This document shows positions 15,056 to 24,316 of a stretch of DNA of 64,000 nt, piece after piece. Every line of letters starts with the position of its first letter. The first letter of the stretch is position 1. The notes beneath the pieces were generated by a model. The model saw only the letters and a list, made by a program, of their open reading frames with translations, made no database searches and was not told the DNA's origin. Source of the stretch: CAVVAL01 sp963742725 (lineage in GTDB: Bacteria; Actinomycetota; Actinomycetes; Mycobacteriales; Cryptosporangiaceae); contig CAVUMX010000001.1 in NCBI GenBank assembly GCA_963742725.1, positions 2,480,001 to 2,544,000 of the forward strand, in the 5' to 3' direction. The translations under genes were made by a program, and so were the position numbers.

Positions 15056-17824
15056 GTGGTTCCGGAGGAGAGCGGAGACACGACCGACGCGCCTCCGGCC
15101 CTGGTGGGCCGGGAGCGTGAGCTGGGGATAATCGGTTCGCTCGTCGAGTCGGTCGCCGACGGGCAAGGTGCGTTTCTCGCGCTCCCCGGTGAGGTGGGCA
15201 CGGGGAAGACCGCGCTCCTGGCGCACCTCCGCGCCGGCGCGATGCGGCATGGCCTGGGCGTCTTCCTCGGGACAGCCCGCCGCGAGGAGCAGCAGGAGCC
15301 TTTTGCGCTGCTGCGACGCTGCATCGGCTCGGGCAGCCAGGTCGTGGCCCGGCAGCCACATGGGGTCGGCCAGGAGTTACACCGGCTCGTCATGGCGGAG
15401 GCGCTGGCAGACCTGGTGGAGAAGCTGTGTGCCGACGGGCCGGTGGTGCTTCTCGTCGACGACATGCAATGGGCCGATGACGACACGGCGCTCGTGCTGC
15501 ACCGCGTGGCCTCGACCGTGTCCCACCTTCCGCTGCTGATCGCGGTCGCCTATAGCCCGTCCTGGGATGCGGCCACGTACAGGCCGGCGGCCCGCAACGC
15601 GGTGACGGTACCGGTCAGACCCTTGACGGACGACGCCGCGCATCGCCTCGTGGAGCAGCTCCTCGATGCGGTTCCGGGACCCGAGCTGAGGCACGCCGTC
15701 GCCGACGCTCAGGGGAATCCGTTCATCATCCGCGAGCTGGTGACCGCATACCGGTCACAGGGACATGTTCGCGTGACAGGCCGGGCCGCGAGCCTGGCGG
15801 AGGGAAGCCCGGATCTTCCACGGACGGTGGCCGAGACAGTTCTGGATCGCCTGATGGCCGTTCCCCGTGACGCCAGGGCCATGCTGCGGTCGGCGGCGGT
15901 GCTCGGCGCGACGATCGACATCTCTCTTCTCGCCATGGTGGGCGGCACCCGCTTCTCCACGGTGAAGCGGGTTGTCGAGAACGCGATCGGCGTCGGGTTG
16001 CTGGTCAGCGATCGCGAGCGCACGAGGTTCCGCCACGATCTGGTCCGCCGGGCGCTCGTCGCCGAGGTGCCACCCGCCGACCGTGCTCGCCTTCACGCCC
16101 TGGCAGCCGGGGCACTCCTGCGCGTCGGCGCTGATGTCGAGCGTGTCGCGGAGCATCTGATCGAGGCGCCCGCACTCGAGCCGGACGCGGTCGACTGGCT
16201 TGTCAGATCTCTCGACGCGCTGCTGGCGCAGGCACCGGCGGCGATGGTCACACTCCTGCCGCGTGTCCTGGCAACGCTCGACGGCGCGACCGACGTCTGT
16301 GCTCAGCTGCGTGCGGCCCTGGCTCACGCGTACCTGAACGCCGACCAGCCAGCGGAGGCTGAAGCCACGGCGAGGGCGGCGCTGGCGTCCATCGAGGAGC
16401 CCGCGGCGCGTGGGCAGCTTCACCAGGTCATCGCCGAGGTCAGCTTCCGTCGGGGCGACTTCGCGGCCGTACTCCGGGACGTGGCTGGGGCCTTCAAGGA
16501 GCCGGACCTTCCTCGCGATCGGCGCGCCGGCCTCACCGTGTTGGCAGCTCAGAGCCACTACTACCGTGGCGACATCGAGAGTGCGACGGAGAGGGTCCGT
16601 GAGCCCGCGGCACGTGGTGGGCACCTGCATCAGGTCGGACTGCTGAACGTCCTGTCCGGCATTGACCTCATGCAGCGCGGTCCGGGCCAGGCGCTGACAC
16701 TCAGCCGCAGGGCCGTGTCGTGTCTCGGGGCGAGCGCTACTACCCGTCACCGCGTCGCATCGTCGGTGTACCTGACACAGGGCATGAACCTGCTCGAGTC
16801 CGATCGGCTGGCCGAGGCCGAGCACGCGTTCAGCATCGGGATACGGAGTGACCCGGCCACCGGCGGTGCCTTCACTCCGGCGCTCCACCTCGGGCAGGCG
16901 CTGGTGAGCTGGTGGGACGGGCGCTGGGATCGCGCAATCGAGGAACTTGACGCCGCTGCCGACGTTGACGATCGGCTGGGGCTCGCCCAGGGTGTCCACG
17001 GCCTCGCTGCTCTCATCGCGATACACCGTGGTGGGGGCGTGGGAACGCTGGTACTCCAGCTCTCGCAGGCACCGGCCGAGACGATCGGTGGCAGGTTCTT
17101 CGGGATGCTGCGCGGCTGGGCAGCCGGCCTGGCTGCCGAGGCGGCCGGTGACGTCGGCCGTGCGTCCGAGCTTCTCCTGGAGACCTGGCGCACCACTCCG
17201 TCGCGCTGCCCTGTTCGCTACTACCTTGCGCCCGACCTCGCCCGCATCGCGGCGCGCACCGGGGACATGCGGGCAGCCACGCTGGTCGCTGCTGAGCTCG
17301 GCGAGTATGTGGCCGAGCGCCCGAACAGCGCCCTGCGGGCCATCGCTCAGCTGTGCCGGGGCATCGCGCGTCGCGATCCGGCGGCGCTGGGGGCCGCTGC
17401 CGGCGCGCTCGCCGATGCCGGTCGGCCGCTGCTGAGCGGATACGCGCACGAGAGCGTCGGGGCAATTCTGGCCCAGACCGGCGGCGGCGCAGAAGCCGCC
17501 CATGAGTTCGCCGCTGCCGAGCGTGTCTATCGTGAACTGGGCGCACGTCAGGATCTCGCGCGGGTGGGTTCGAGCGTCGAGGGGCAAGCCGTTGCCGGCG
17601 CCGGGAGATCCGCCGGCGCCGATGCCGTTGAGCTGCCCGAGATCCTCACCCGCGGCGAGCAGCGGGTCGCGCTCCTCGTCGCGCGGGGAATGTCCAATCG
17701 CGAGATCGGCATGGAGTTGAGCGTCTCGCCCCGCACCGTCCAGGCCCACGTATCCAGCATTCTCCGCAAGCTCTCCCTGCGTTCTCGTGTCGAACTCGCC
17801 AGGGTGCTCCGGAAGCGAAGCTGA
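15056..17824 (+). CDS. LAL-family transcriptional regulator (ATPase + LuxR HTH)
   Basis: A 922-residue large ATP-binding regulator of the LuxR family. The N-terminal AAA-like ATPase has Walker A GEVGTGKTA (about residue 40) and Walker B VVLLVDDMQWAD. A long helical middle follows, then a C-terminal LuxR helix-turn-helix (LTRGEQRVALLVARGMSN, RTVQAHVSSIL). The GTG at 15056 has GGGGGCG upstream; the reading frame extends further upstream, but that part looks like shadow sequence. It is divergent from the second sigma factor. It is only distantly related to the three tandem LALs at 21-30 kb. It is possibly the pathway regulator of the neighbouring lipid locus. Confidence 0.9.
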   Translation: MVPEESGDTTDAPPALVGRERELGIIGSLVESVADGQGAFLALPGEVGTGKTALLAHLRAGAMRHGLGVFLGTARREEQQEPFALLRRCIGSGSQVVARQPHGVGQELHRLVMAEALADLVEKLCADGPVVLLVDDMQWADDDTALVLHRVASTVSHLPLLIAVAYSPSWDAATYRPAARNAVTVPVRPLTDDAAHRLVEQLLDAVPGPELRHAVADAQGNPFIIRELVTAYRSQGHVRVTGRAASLAEGSPDLPRTVAETVLDRLMAVPRDARAMLRSAAVLGATIDISLLAMVGGTRFSTVKRVVENAIGVGLLVSDRERTRFRHDLVRRALVAEVPPADRARLHALAAGALLRVGADVERVAEHLIEAPALEPDAVDWLVRSLDALLAQAPAAMVTLLPRVLATLDGATDVCAQLRAALAHAYLNADQPAEAEATARAALASIEEPAARGQLHQVIAEVSFRRGDFAAVLRDVAGAFKEPDLPRDRRAGLTVLAAQSHYYRGDIESATERVREPAARGGHLHQVGLLNVLSGIDLMQRGPGQALTLSRRAVSCLGASATTRHRVASSVYLTQGMNLLESDRLAEAEHAFSIGIRSDPATGGAFTPALHLGQALVSWWDGRWDRAIEELDAAADVDDRLGLAQGVHGLAALIAIHRGGGVGTLVLQLSQAPAETIGGRFFGMLRGWAAGLAAEAAGDVGRASELLLETWRTTPSRCPVRYYLAPDLARIAARTGDMRAATLVAAELGEYVAERPNSALRAIAQLCRGIARRDPAALGAAAGALADAGRPLLSGYAHESVGAILAQTGGGAEAAHEFAAAERVYRELGARQDLARVGSSVEGQAVAGAGRSAGADAVELPEILTRGEQRVALLVARGMSNREIGMELSVSPRTVQAHVSSILRKLSLRSRVELARVLRKRS

Positions 17825-18028
17825 CCTTCGTCGCGCCTGCGCTGGGCCCGTGGGCCCACAGGGCCGGGTCGCACTCGTATCGCCCGTGAACGGTCATCAG
17901 ACATAACACCGTGTTGGGGGCATGCCAGCGATCAGAGCGTGCTGCCCACGGATGACGGGGGTTCCGCGGTGATTCCGGCATGCCCGAAGTCGAGTAGTGA
18001 GCCGAGGCCGCGCTGATTGAGGAGAGAG

Positions 18029-18367
18029 ATGACGAATCCGGGATTCAACGGGCTCAGCAATGAAGCACAGGTAACCAGGCAGGCCGCGGGCTACATGGCG
18101 CAGGCCGCCTCCAACGCCCGGACGATCGAGCGCCAGGTCGAGGAGGCGGTCACACTTCTCACCGGCCGCGCGATGGTCAGCCTCAGCGGTGAGACCTTCG
18201 GCGGCGCCGTTCGCCAGTGGCTGGAGCGCTTCCACGCGGTGATCACGAAGCTCGATTACATCTCGCAGTTCGTCGAGCGGACCGCTGGCCAATTCGACGC
18301 CAACGAGAAGAACAACGTTCAGGCGCCGAGTTCGATCATCGCCGGACTGGGCGACGTCAACCTGTAG
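18029..18367 (+). CDS. WXG100-like protein (type VII secretion substrate family)
   Basis: A 112-residue helical protein (TRQAAGYMAQAASNARTIE, LLTGRAMVSLSGETFGGAV) of the size and two-helix layout of ESAT-6-like proteins, although the central WxG is degenerate. GAGGAGAG precedes the ATG at 18029. It lies 30 bp upstream of a typical WXG100 gene, the arrangement usual for Esx heterodimer pairs. It is assigned from size, position and helical pattern rather than from strong motifs. Confidence 0.7.
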   Translation: MTNPGFNGLSNEAQVTRQAAGYMAQAASNARTIERQVEEAVTLLTGRAMVSLSGETFGGAVRQWLERFHAVITKLDYISQFVERTAGQFDANEKNNVQAPSSIIAGLGDVNL

Positions 18368-18397
18368 GCCGACCGGTCAACGGAAAGGAAATGCACC

Positions 18398-18700
18398 ATG
18401 CCTGAGGGCTACATTTCAGTCAACTACAACGACGTCGACAACGTCGGCGAGGCGCTGATCGCCGGTACCAAGGCGATTCGCGCGATGCTCGACGACCTCG
18501 AGCAGGCCATCCAGCCGCTGCGCGCCACCTGGTCCGGTGAGGCCGAGAATGAGTACGAGAAGATCCAGCGCAAGTGGGATGCCGATTGCGACAGGATGAA
18601 TCAGATCCTCGCCAGCTCGAGCACGACGCTTGAAGACATGTCCTTCAACTACAAGCGCACCGACCTCAACCTCGCCCTGAATTGGTCTGACATCGGTTGA
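18398..18700 (+). CDS. WXG100-family protein (Esx-like)
   Basis: A 100-residue protein with the central turn TWSGEAENEYEKIQ (W-S-G form of the WXG motif) between two helices. It ends with a YxxxD secretion-type motif (YKRTD). It is a likely partner of the 112-residue protein just upstream, forming an exported helical hairpin dimer of a type VII system. The core secretion genes are not adjacent; only broken mycosin and EccC genes occur 13-16 kb downstream. Confidence 0.88.
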   Translation: MPEGYISVNYNDVDNVGEALIAGTKAIRAMLDDLEQAIQPLRATWSGEAENEYEKIQRKWDADCDRMNQILASSSTTLEDMSFNYKRTDLNLALNWSDIG

Positions 18701-19419
18701 GTTCGTGGCGGTCCGGCGGAAGGGCCGCGGACCGCCGCAGCGCTGTGGCGTTCGGGACCCGGGACGAACCGATCGTTGTCAGTGCGAAGAAGCTCACCGG
18801 CATGGATACCTTCCCTGCGTTCCTTCCGTACACACCAGAAGGCACGCAGGACGATCCTGACCTCTTCGTGTCCGGTGACCACACGGTGGGGCTCGCCGGC
18901 GGGCAGGGACGCGAGTTCTATGCCACAGCGGATGTCGTCGCCAATGCCAACGCCACGCTGAAGCTGATCGGCAGCAAGGTGACGCTCGTGGCGGACAAGT
19001 CGGTGCGCCTCACCATGGATTCGAGCGGCATCGAGCTGTACAAGGTGAAGCCGAAGTTCTCCGCTGACCCGAACAGCGTCTGCCGTGACTTCGCACAGCA
19101 GATCATGGGCGGGTACCACACTCACATCGTGCTGAGGGAGCGTGGCCGGCGGCGACGCTCTTCCACCACTCCGCGTATCAAGACCTCGGATGCGGTGGAA
19201 GTCTCCGGACTTTCTCATCTCGCCCAGGCCATGGTCGAAGCGGTGAGCGGACGCTCCCGGCCACTGAACGTCGTCAAGGCGGGCGATGGAGGGCATCAAG
19301 CAGGACTGGCCAGCGCCAGGCCGCAAGTACGGCGCACTGCTCGACACCGAGTCGAGCCAGCTCACCAAGCAGGCCGTAGACATCGGAGTGAACCAGCGCG
19401 CCTGGCCGGCGCAGGTTGA
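18697..19419 (+). pseudogene. Toxin-like cysteine-hydrolase fragment, part A
   Basis: The frame opens with a TTG overlapping the WXG100 stop. It has credible protein sequence from about 18745 to 19290 (AFLPYTPEGTQDDPDL, then LIGSKVTLVADKSVRLTMD) and then becomes GC-shadow sequence. The stretch NSVCRDFAQQIMGGYHTH looks like the nucleophile region of papain- or transglutaminase-like toxin domains. The matching His and acidic region is in the next frame at 19286-19927, so the original gene appears split by an indel near 19285. Position after the WXG100 pair suggests a former type VII effector or associated protein. Confidence 0.45.
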
Positions 19420-19927
19420 TGAGGGCTTCGTGTTCCAGCACGTGGTGGCGGACCGTGGGGCAGAAGGGACTGGCAAGTTCGGCTACCACTTCGCCGCGGT
19501 CGTGGCGCGGAGCGATGACGGGCACACGGTCATCACCCTGGAGAACTCGCGGTCGGACCAGAACAAGGGCATCGTCACCAAGGCTTTCGAGAAGAACCTC
19601 GACTACTACCTGGAGCACCGTGACGAGCTCACGAACTGGTTGAAGGCAGCGGAGGGTGGGAACAAGGAACCCGCGCGCGTGAAGTTGGCCAAGCACCTCG
19701 ACGCGCTGATCGCCGCGAAGGAGAAGCTGCACAATGCACCGGAGCAGGAGAAGCTTCTTCAGGAAGTCAAGACGATCGAGAACTTCGCCAAGCGGGCTTT
19801 GAGCAATGTCGCAGGCGACCTTCTCGGCCGCATGGGCGACAACTGGCGGTTCCGGTTCTACTCCAAGACGAACGATCTCACCCAGGTATGGGCCGAGGCC
19901 GTGCACAATCCGATCGTGGCGGTGTGA
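19286..19927 (+). CDS. Toxin-like cysteine-hydrolase fragment, part B
   Basis: A 213-residue frame containing DEGFVFQHVVAD, then KFGYHFAAVVARSDDGHTV and TLENSRSD, and later WRFRFYSK. This pattern (YHFAAVVA followed by TLEN and a C-terminal WxFxxYS) recalls papain-like domains of large actinobacterial secreted or toxin-like proteins, where His and Asn/Glu complete a Cys-dependent site. The presumed Cys lies upstream in another frame. The ATG start at 19286 has only a weak ribosome site, so this may be an internal piece. Its stop overlaps the next GTG (GTGA). Confidence 0.5.
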   Translation: MEGIKQDWPAPGRKYGALLDTESSQLTKQAVDIGVNQRAWPAQVDEGFVFQHVVADRGAEGTGKFGYHFAAVVARSDDGHTVITLENSRSDQNKGIVTKAFEKNLDYYLEHRDELTNWLKAAEGGNKEPARVKLAKHLDALIAAKEKLHNAPEQEKLLQEVKTIENFAKRALSNVAGDLLGRMGDNWRFRFYSKTNDLTQVWAEAVHNPIVAV

Positions 19928-21135
19928 TCGCCGACCACGGTCACCAGAAGATCGTGTTCGAGCCCGATCGGACGAGCCTCCCGCTGAAGGTCACTGAGAA
20001 GGCGTGGCTTGACACGATGGCCGGCAAGGTCGCGAAGGTCGCGATATGGCGCCGACGCGAGAAGCTACCCCTACCTCACATCGTGATCATCGGTGGCCCG
20101 GTGGCGAGGGGCAAGAAGGCAACGCCGTTTCACACCGGCGTATCCGGGCACCTTCAGCGCCGGCTGGACGAGGTGTTCGCCGCGTGGCGCGCCGAGGACC
20201 CGAAGGCCCCCATGCTGACTTCGGATGACATCACGTTCCACTTTGCTCCGTCGAAGGTGCGCTCGCCGTACGTCGTCGAGGCGGAGATGGACCGCACACC
20301 GCCGGCTGAGGAGAGCGGCTTCGACGCGCTCCCGAAGCGCGTGGACCTCGCGGCGCTGTCGCCGAGCGATCTGGAGAAGATCTCTCGCGCCATCGGCGTG
20401 CACAAGGGCGGCAAGCTGACCACGGTCAGTTCCGGCGAGATCGCGCGAACGGCCAACATCGTGCGGGTTCACCAGGCGGTATTCGGACTCGACCAGGGCC
20501 TCGACGTCGGCCGTCTCGAGGACATCCGGCGCGTGGAACAGGTGCTGCGCGCGGAGGGTCGCGCCACAGACTTCAGCACGACGGACCTCGACTCGCTGGT
20601 GCGCGGGATTTTCACGTTGCCGAGCGACACGGTCGTGGCGCCGGAGGCCCGCCGTGCCCTGCTTGACTTTGTGCCACGCGCGAAGGAGAAGGCCCGGGGC
20701 CGGCCCATCGCCCACGCCGACCTGGTCGCCGCATACAAGCAGTCACCCCGGAAGGAGACCTACGGTGCGGTCGAGGCGACGAAGCCGAAGCGACCACGAG
20801 CCGATGGCGGCCCGACACCGATGGGCGACGCCGCGCAGGGACCAACCACGCTACGGAGCAGGCTGGCCGAGCGGTTCCCGAAGTTGACCGGCACGAAGCT
20901 GGACGAGCTGCTCCAGAACGCGACGAAGATCAACACGCAGAACGACAGGTTCGGTGACGATGAGGGCCCTGCGGGACACCGTCACGTTCGAGGTCGCGGT
21001 GGCGCTCAGTATTGGCCCGGGCTCAGCAACCGATGTCGCAGCCCACCAGAAGGCTCAGGAGTTGGGCGCGCGGCACGGCGTCGGCATCCCCTTGCGTCTC
21101 GACCCGCAGACCGAGGCCGGATCGTTCAGCTTTGA
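19924..21135 (+). CDS. Toxin-like protein fragment, part C (unknown function)
   Basis: A 403-residue frame beginning with a GTG that overlaps the previous stop by GTGA. Credible sequence runs to about 20955 (KIVFEPDRTSLPLKVTEKAW, PHIVIIGGPVARGKKATPF, TRFGSA-like shadows excluded). The protein is Lys/Glu-rich and helical, with no family I recognise. After about 20955 the frame becomes shadow-like and the adjacent frame carries the likely continuation to 21223. It is co-directional with parts A and B and was probably one long protein with them. Confidence 0.45.
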   Translation: MIADHGHQKIVFEPDRTSLPLKVTEKAWLDTMAGKVAKVAIWRRREKLPLPHIVIIGGPVARGKKATPFHTGVSGHLQRRLDEVFAAWRAEDPKAPMLTSDDITFHFAPSKVRSPYVVEAEMDRTPPAEESGFDALPKRVDLAALSPSDLEKISRAIGVHKGGKLTTVSSGEIARTANIVRVHQAVFGLDQGLDVGRLEDIRRVEQVLRAEGRATDFSTTDLDSLVRGIFTLPSDTVVAPEARRALLDFVPRAKEKARGRPIAHADLVAAYKQSPRKETYGAVEATKPKRPRADGGPTPMGDAAQGPTTLRSRLAERFPKLTGTKLDELLQNATKINTQNDRFGDDEGPAGHRHVRGRGGAQYWPGLSNRCRSPPEGSGVGRAARRRHPLASRPADRGRIVQL

Positions 21136-21223
21136 CCTTGATGAGCTGTTGACCCCGCCGACGAGCCAGCCAGGACACGGCGCCATCTACGACGTTCTCA
21201 ATCCACCTCGCAACAGCAGCTAG
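20954..21223 (+). pseudogene. Toxin-like protein tail, shifted frame
   Basis: An 89-residue frame (RALRDTVTFEVAVALSIGPG, AHQKAQELGARHGVGIPLRL) with normal protein composition that takes over where part C degenerates, near 20955. It ends at 21223, overlapping the convergent LAL stop by four bases. It is best read as the original C-terminus of part C after a one-base indel. Confidence 0.4.
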
Positions 21224-24121
21224 TGAGCCGGCGCCTTGGTGTGTTCGACGTAGAGCCTGGTGATTTCCACCCGTGACCGGACGTCCAGCTTCGACAGGAT
21301 GTGGGAGACGTGGGTCTGGATGGTGCGGCGCGACAGGAAGAGTTGTTCCCCGATCTGCGGGTTGGACAGTCCTTGGGCGACGAGGGCGGCGATGCGGGCT
21401 TCGGTGGGGCTGAGGCTGTCCCAGCCTCTGTCGGGTCGTTTGGGTGCGGCGGCGGGGTTGCGCATGCGGATGCCGAGGCTGCGGAAGCGGGCGCGGATGC
21501 GGTTGATGTCCCAGGTGGCGCCGAGTGTTTCGTAGCTGTCGAGGGCTTGGTGGATGATGGTGCGTGCTTTGTCGGGTTTGGCGTGGTGGATCCAGGCTTC
21601 GGCGAGGCTTTCTTGTGCTTGGGTGAGGCGCCAGCGTTCGTTCACCTGGCGGTAGCGTTCGGTGATCGCCTCGAGCTGTTCAGGGTCGCGCGCGACCATC
21701 GCCCGGCAGTAGGCGATGTCGAGTTCCGCACTTGGGCCTTTGCCTGCCCAGAACCCTTCGGCCTGCGCCGCCAGCCGGCCGGCGAGCTCGTGGTCCTCCA
21801 GCGTCATGGCCAAGCGCACCGCCTCGACATAGAGGTGGTAATTCGGCCCTTTCGGCGTACCTGACATCGCAGCGATCGCGGTGTCGGCCGCCTTGAGGAG
21901 GACCGCCAGTGCCTCACTCGGCTGTCCGGGGCGCGAAAGCCTCAACGCGTTGGCAACGGCGATTCTGCTCCAATCGCCCCCCATGGCCGCACGGTAGAAC
22001 TCCAGCGCGGACTGCATGCGTTCCAGGCAGCTGTCGAGCGCCTCGGCGTTGTCGCGGTGAGCATGGATGGTCGCGGCTGTGGCGATCGAGTCAGGCTCGA
22101 CGTGGTCAGCCGCGCCGGTGGTGAAATCGGCGGAGACCAGAGCTTCATCCCAACGCCCCAACCGGAAGTACAGCTGCGTAGCAAAATAATGGCTCTGCGC
22201 GATCATCCGCAGATTTCCGTAGCGCTCGCAGACCTTCTGGATGTCCAGCAGTTCCTGCTCGCACTCGCTCAGCCGCTGCAGCTCGATAAGCGCCCCGAGC
22301 CTGTTCGTCCTGAAACGCAGCCACATCTCTGAGTACGCGACATCGCCGGCGACCTGCCGGACTGCCTCGTCGAACAGTTCGAGGGAGCCGCGCGCATCGC
22401 CGAGCCGTTCGAGATGGTGCCAGGCCAGCTGGCCGGCAGCCTGCGCAGCGGCACGTACTTCGCCGGACTCGCGCGCGGACTGCAGCACCTCGCTCGTCAT
22501 TCGAAGGGCACGGTCGAAATCGCCCATGCGGTACCGCAAGCGCGCGACTTGTCCCATCAGCCTGAGCCGCGCATTCTCGCTCCGTTCCGGGCGGTCTCTC
22601 TCGCGCTCCAGCAAGGCGAGTGCTGCCTTCCGGCCAGCCATGAGATCGCCGCGTGCCGACGTGTAGACGGTGAAGAAGTCCACTGCCGCATCGTCATCGG
22701 CGCTGCCCAGGCCGTTTATCACCTCCTCGCAGACTTGTGCCGCGTCGTCCGGTCGGCGTGAGCGGTAGTGCGTCTCGGCGAGCCATGTCGCGATTCGGAC
22801 TCGTCGCGGGTCGCTCGGTGACAGAGTGCGAAGTGTCGCGGCGAGGAGGGGGCTGGCCGCGTCGGGCGCCTGGTTCACGGCGATGGCGCCGTGCTTCAGG
22901 AGCCAGTCGACGACCCAGCCCTCGACCGCGTGGCCGGCGAGTCCCTGGTTGTCCTCAAGGTCGGTGGCGGCGAGCAGGTGGCGGATGACCTTCGCCGGTG
23001 CGCTGCCCGCTTGAGTCAACGTGCGGGCGAGGTCGTTGTGCCATGCGCGGCGCATGGCGGGCGTCATCTTCTCGTAGAGCGCCCGGCGGATGAGCGGATG
23101 ACGGAACATGGTGGCGTTGTTGGCTTCGGCCAGCACGCCCGCGCGGACGGCGTCCTGCAGGGCGGTGTTGAGTTTGACCATGGGCAGTCCGGTGGCCGTG
23201 GCCAGCTCGGGGAGGTTGAACTCCACGCCCAGCATGGACGCCGTCTGCAGGACCTCGTGGGTCTCCGGGCCGAGACCGGTGAGCCGGTCGTCGATGGCCT
23301 CGGTGACCGAGGCCGGCATGGTGGCGCCTGCCACCTCGACGCGGCCGTCGGCCCGGGATTCGAGCCGGTCGCCGCGGGCGAGCGCGCCGATGAGCTCGGC
23401 GACGTACAGGGGGTTGCCGCCGGCCTGCTCGACCATCGCCGTCAGCCGCGGACCGGGTTCGCCGCCGGCCAGCTCGCTGACCATGGCGTTCACCGCCGAG
23501 CTTTGCAGCGAACCCAGCTCGAGTACAGGCATCCGGTTCGTCCGGAGGTAGCGACGTAGCGCTTCGAGCTCGGCCCGGACCGGGACGGGTCTGGTGGCGG
23601 CGACCAGCAGCAGCGGCAGCTGGGACAGGGAACGGGCGAGCTGGTGCCACAGCCCGATCGAGGCGGTGTCGACCCAGTGCATGTCGTCGATGCAGAGCAG
23701 CACGGGCGCTTCCGCGCAGAGGTCGTCGATCAGGCCGAGGAGCTGTTCGGATGCCGCGTATACGGGGTCCGCACCAGGTACCGCGGACACCTCCCGGAGC
23801 AGGCGTGCCACCGAGGCCCGGCGCTCGTCGGTGCCGGTGCGGACACCGAATGCGTCCAGGAACGGGACCAGCGGGAACGCCTCGCTGAGTTCGTCGCCGG
23901 CACCCCAGAAGACGGAGCAGCCGCGGCCGACAGCCTCCGGCGGCCGCGGCGCCGATGAGGCTGGACTTGCCCACGCCCGGCTCGCCGATGACCAGCGCGG
24001 CCGATCCTTGACCGTCGGCGAGGAGCCGGACCAGGTCGCGCAGGAGGTCCAGCTCGGTGGACCGGCCGACAAGCGTGCCGACGGCCGGAACGGCTGACCC
24101 CCGCGACGCGATTCCAGGCAA
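21220..24121 (-). pseudogene. LAL regulator, tandem copy 1, frameshifted
   Basis: A third member of the tandem LAL set. A TTG at 24121 starts the same N-terminus as copies 2 and 3 (PGIASRGS, LVGRSTEL, Walker A GEPGVGKSSLIGA). Near 23936-23940 one extra base (CCTCCGG where copy 2 reads CTTCGG) moves the frame. The remaining about 900 residues, including Walker B LLCIDDMHWVD and the LuxR HTH, continue in the new frame. The span of 2,902 bases is one more than a multiple of three. Translation could only give a truncated product unless the extra base is an error. About 444 bp at its 3' end look identical to copy 3. Confidence 0.8.
21352..21795. repeat. Long direct repeat shared with 27502-27945
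   Basis: About 444 bp at the 3' end of LAL copy 1 appear base-for-base identical to 27502-27945 in copy 3; part of it (about 240 bp) is also shared with copy 2 at 24466-24708. Flanking regions differ clearly. The offset is constant (6,150 bp). Confidence 0.8.
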
Positions 24122-24194
24122 CCTCTACTCCGAACGCCGTAGCCCGCCCACCGCCTGCCGCACCTGCAGAATGCCTCGCCCCGAGGCCCTACGG

Positions 24195-24220
24195 ATCTCG
24201 GCCCGAGTCGAGCTTACGTC
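24195..24220 (-). promoter_or_regulatory. Conserved motif upstream of LAL copy 1
   Basis: ATCTCGGCCC, a short variable spacer and CGAGCTTACGTC recur upstream of all three tandem LAL genes (also 27291-27317 and 30346-30372), within a longer conserved upstream stretch. It is a candidate promoter or autoregulatory operator, read on the minus strand as GACGTAAGCTCG. Confidence 0.5.
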
Positions 24221-24316
24221 GCTGTGCGGTCCACGAAGGTCACCGACCGGAACCTGGCCGAGACATTCGCGTGGGCGTTCCGCTCCTACCCAGCGTGAGC
24301 CGGTATGCGTGCGTGC

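Noticed and set aside
17840..17870. Short inverted repeat TGGGCCC/GGGCCCA after the LAL gene
   Set aside because: The loop would be only two bases and no other terminator feature is present.
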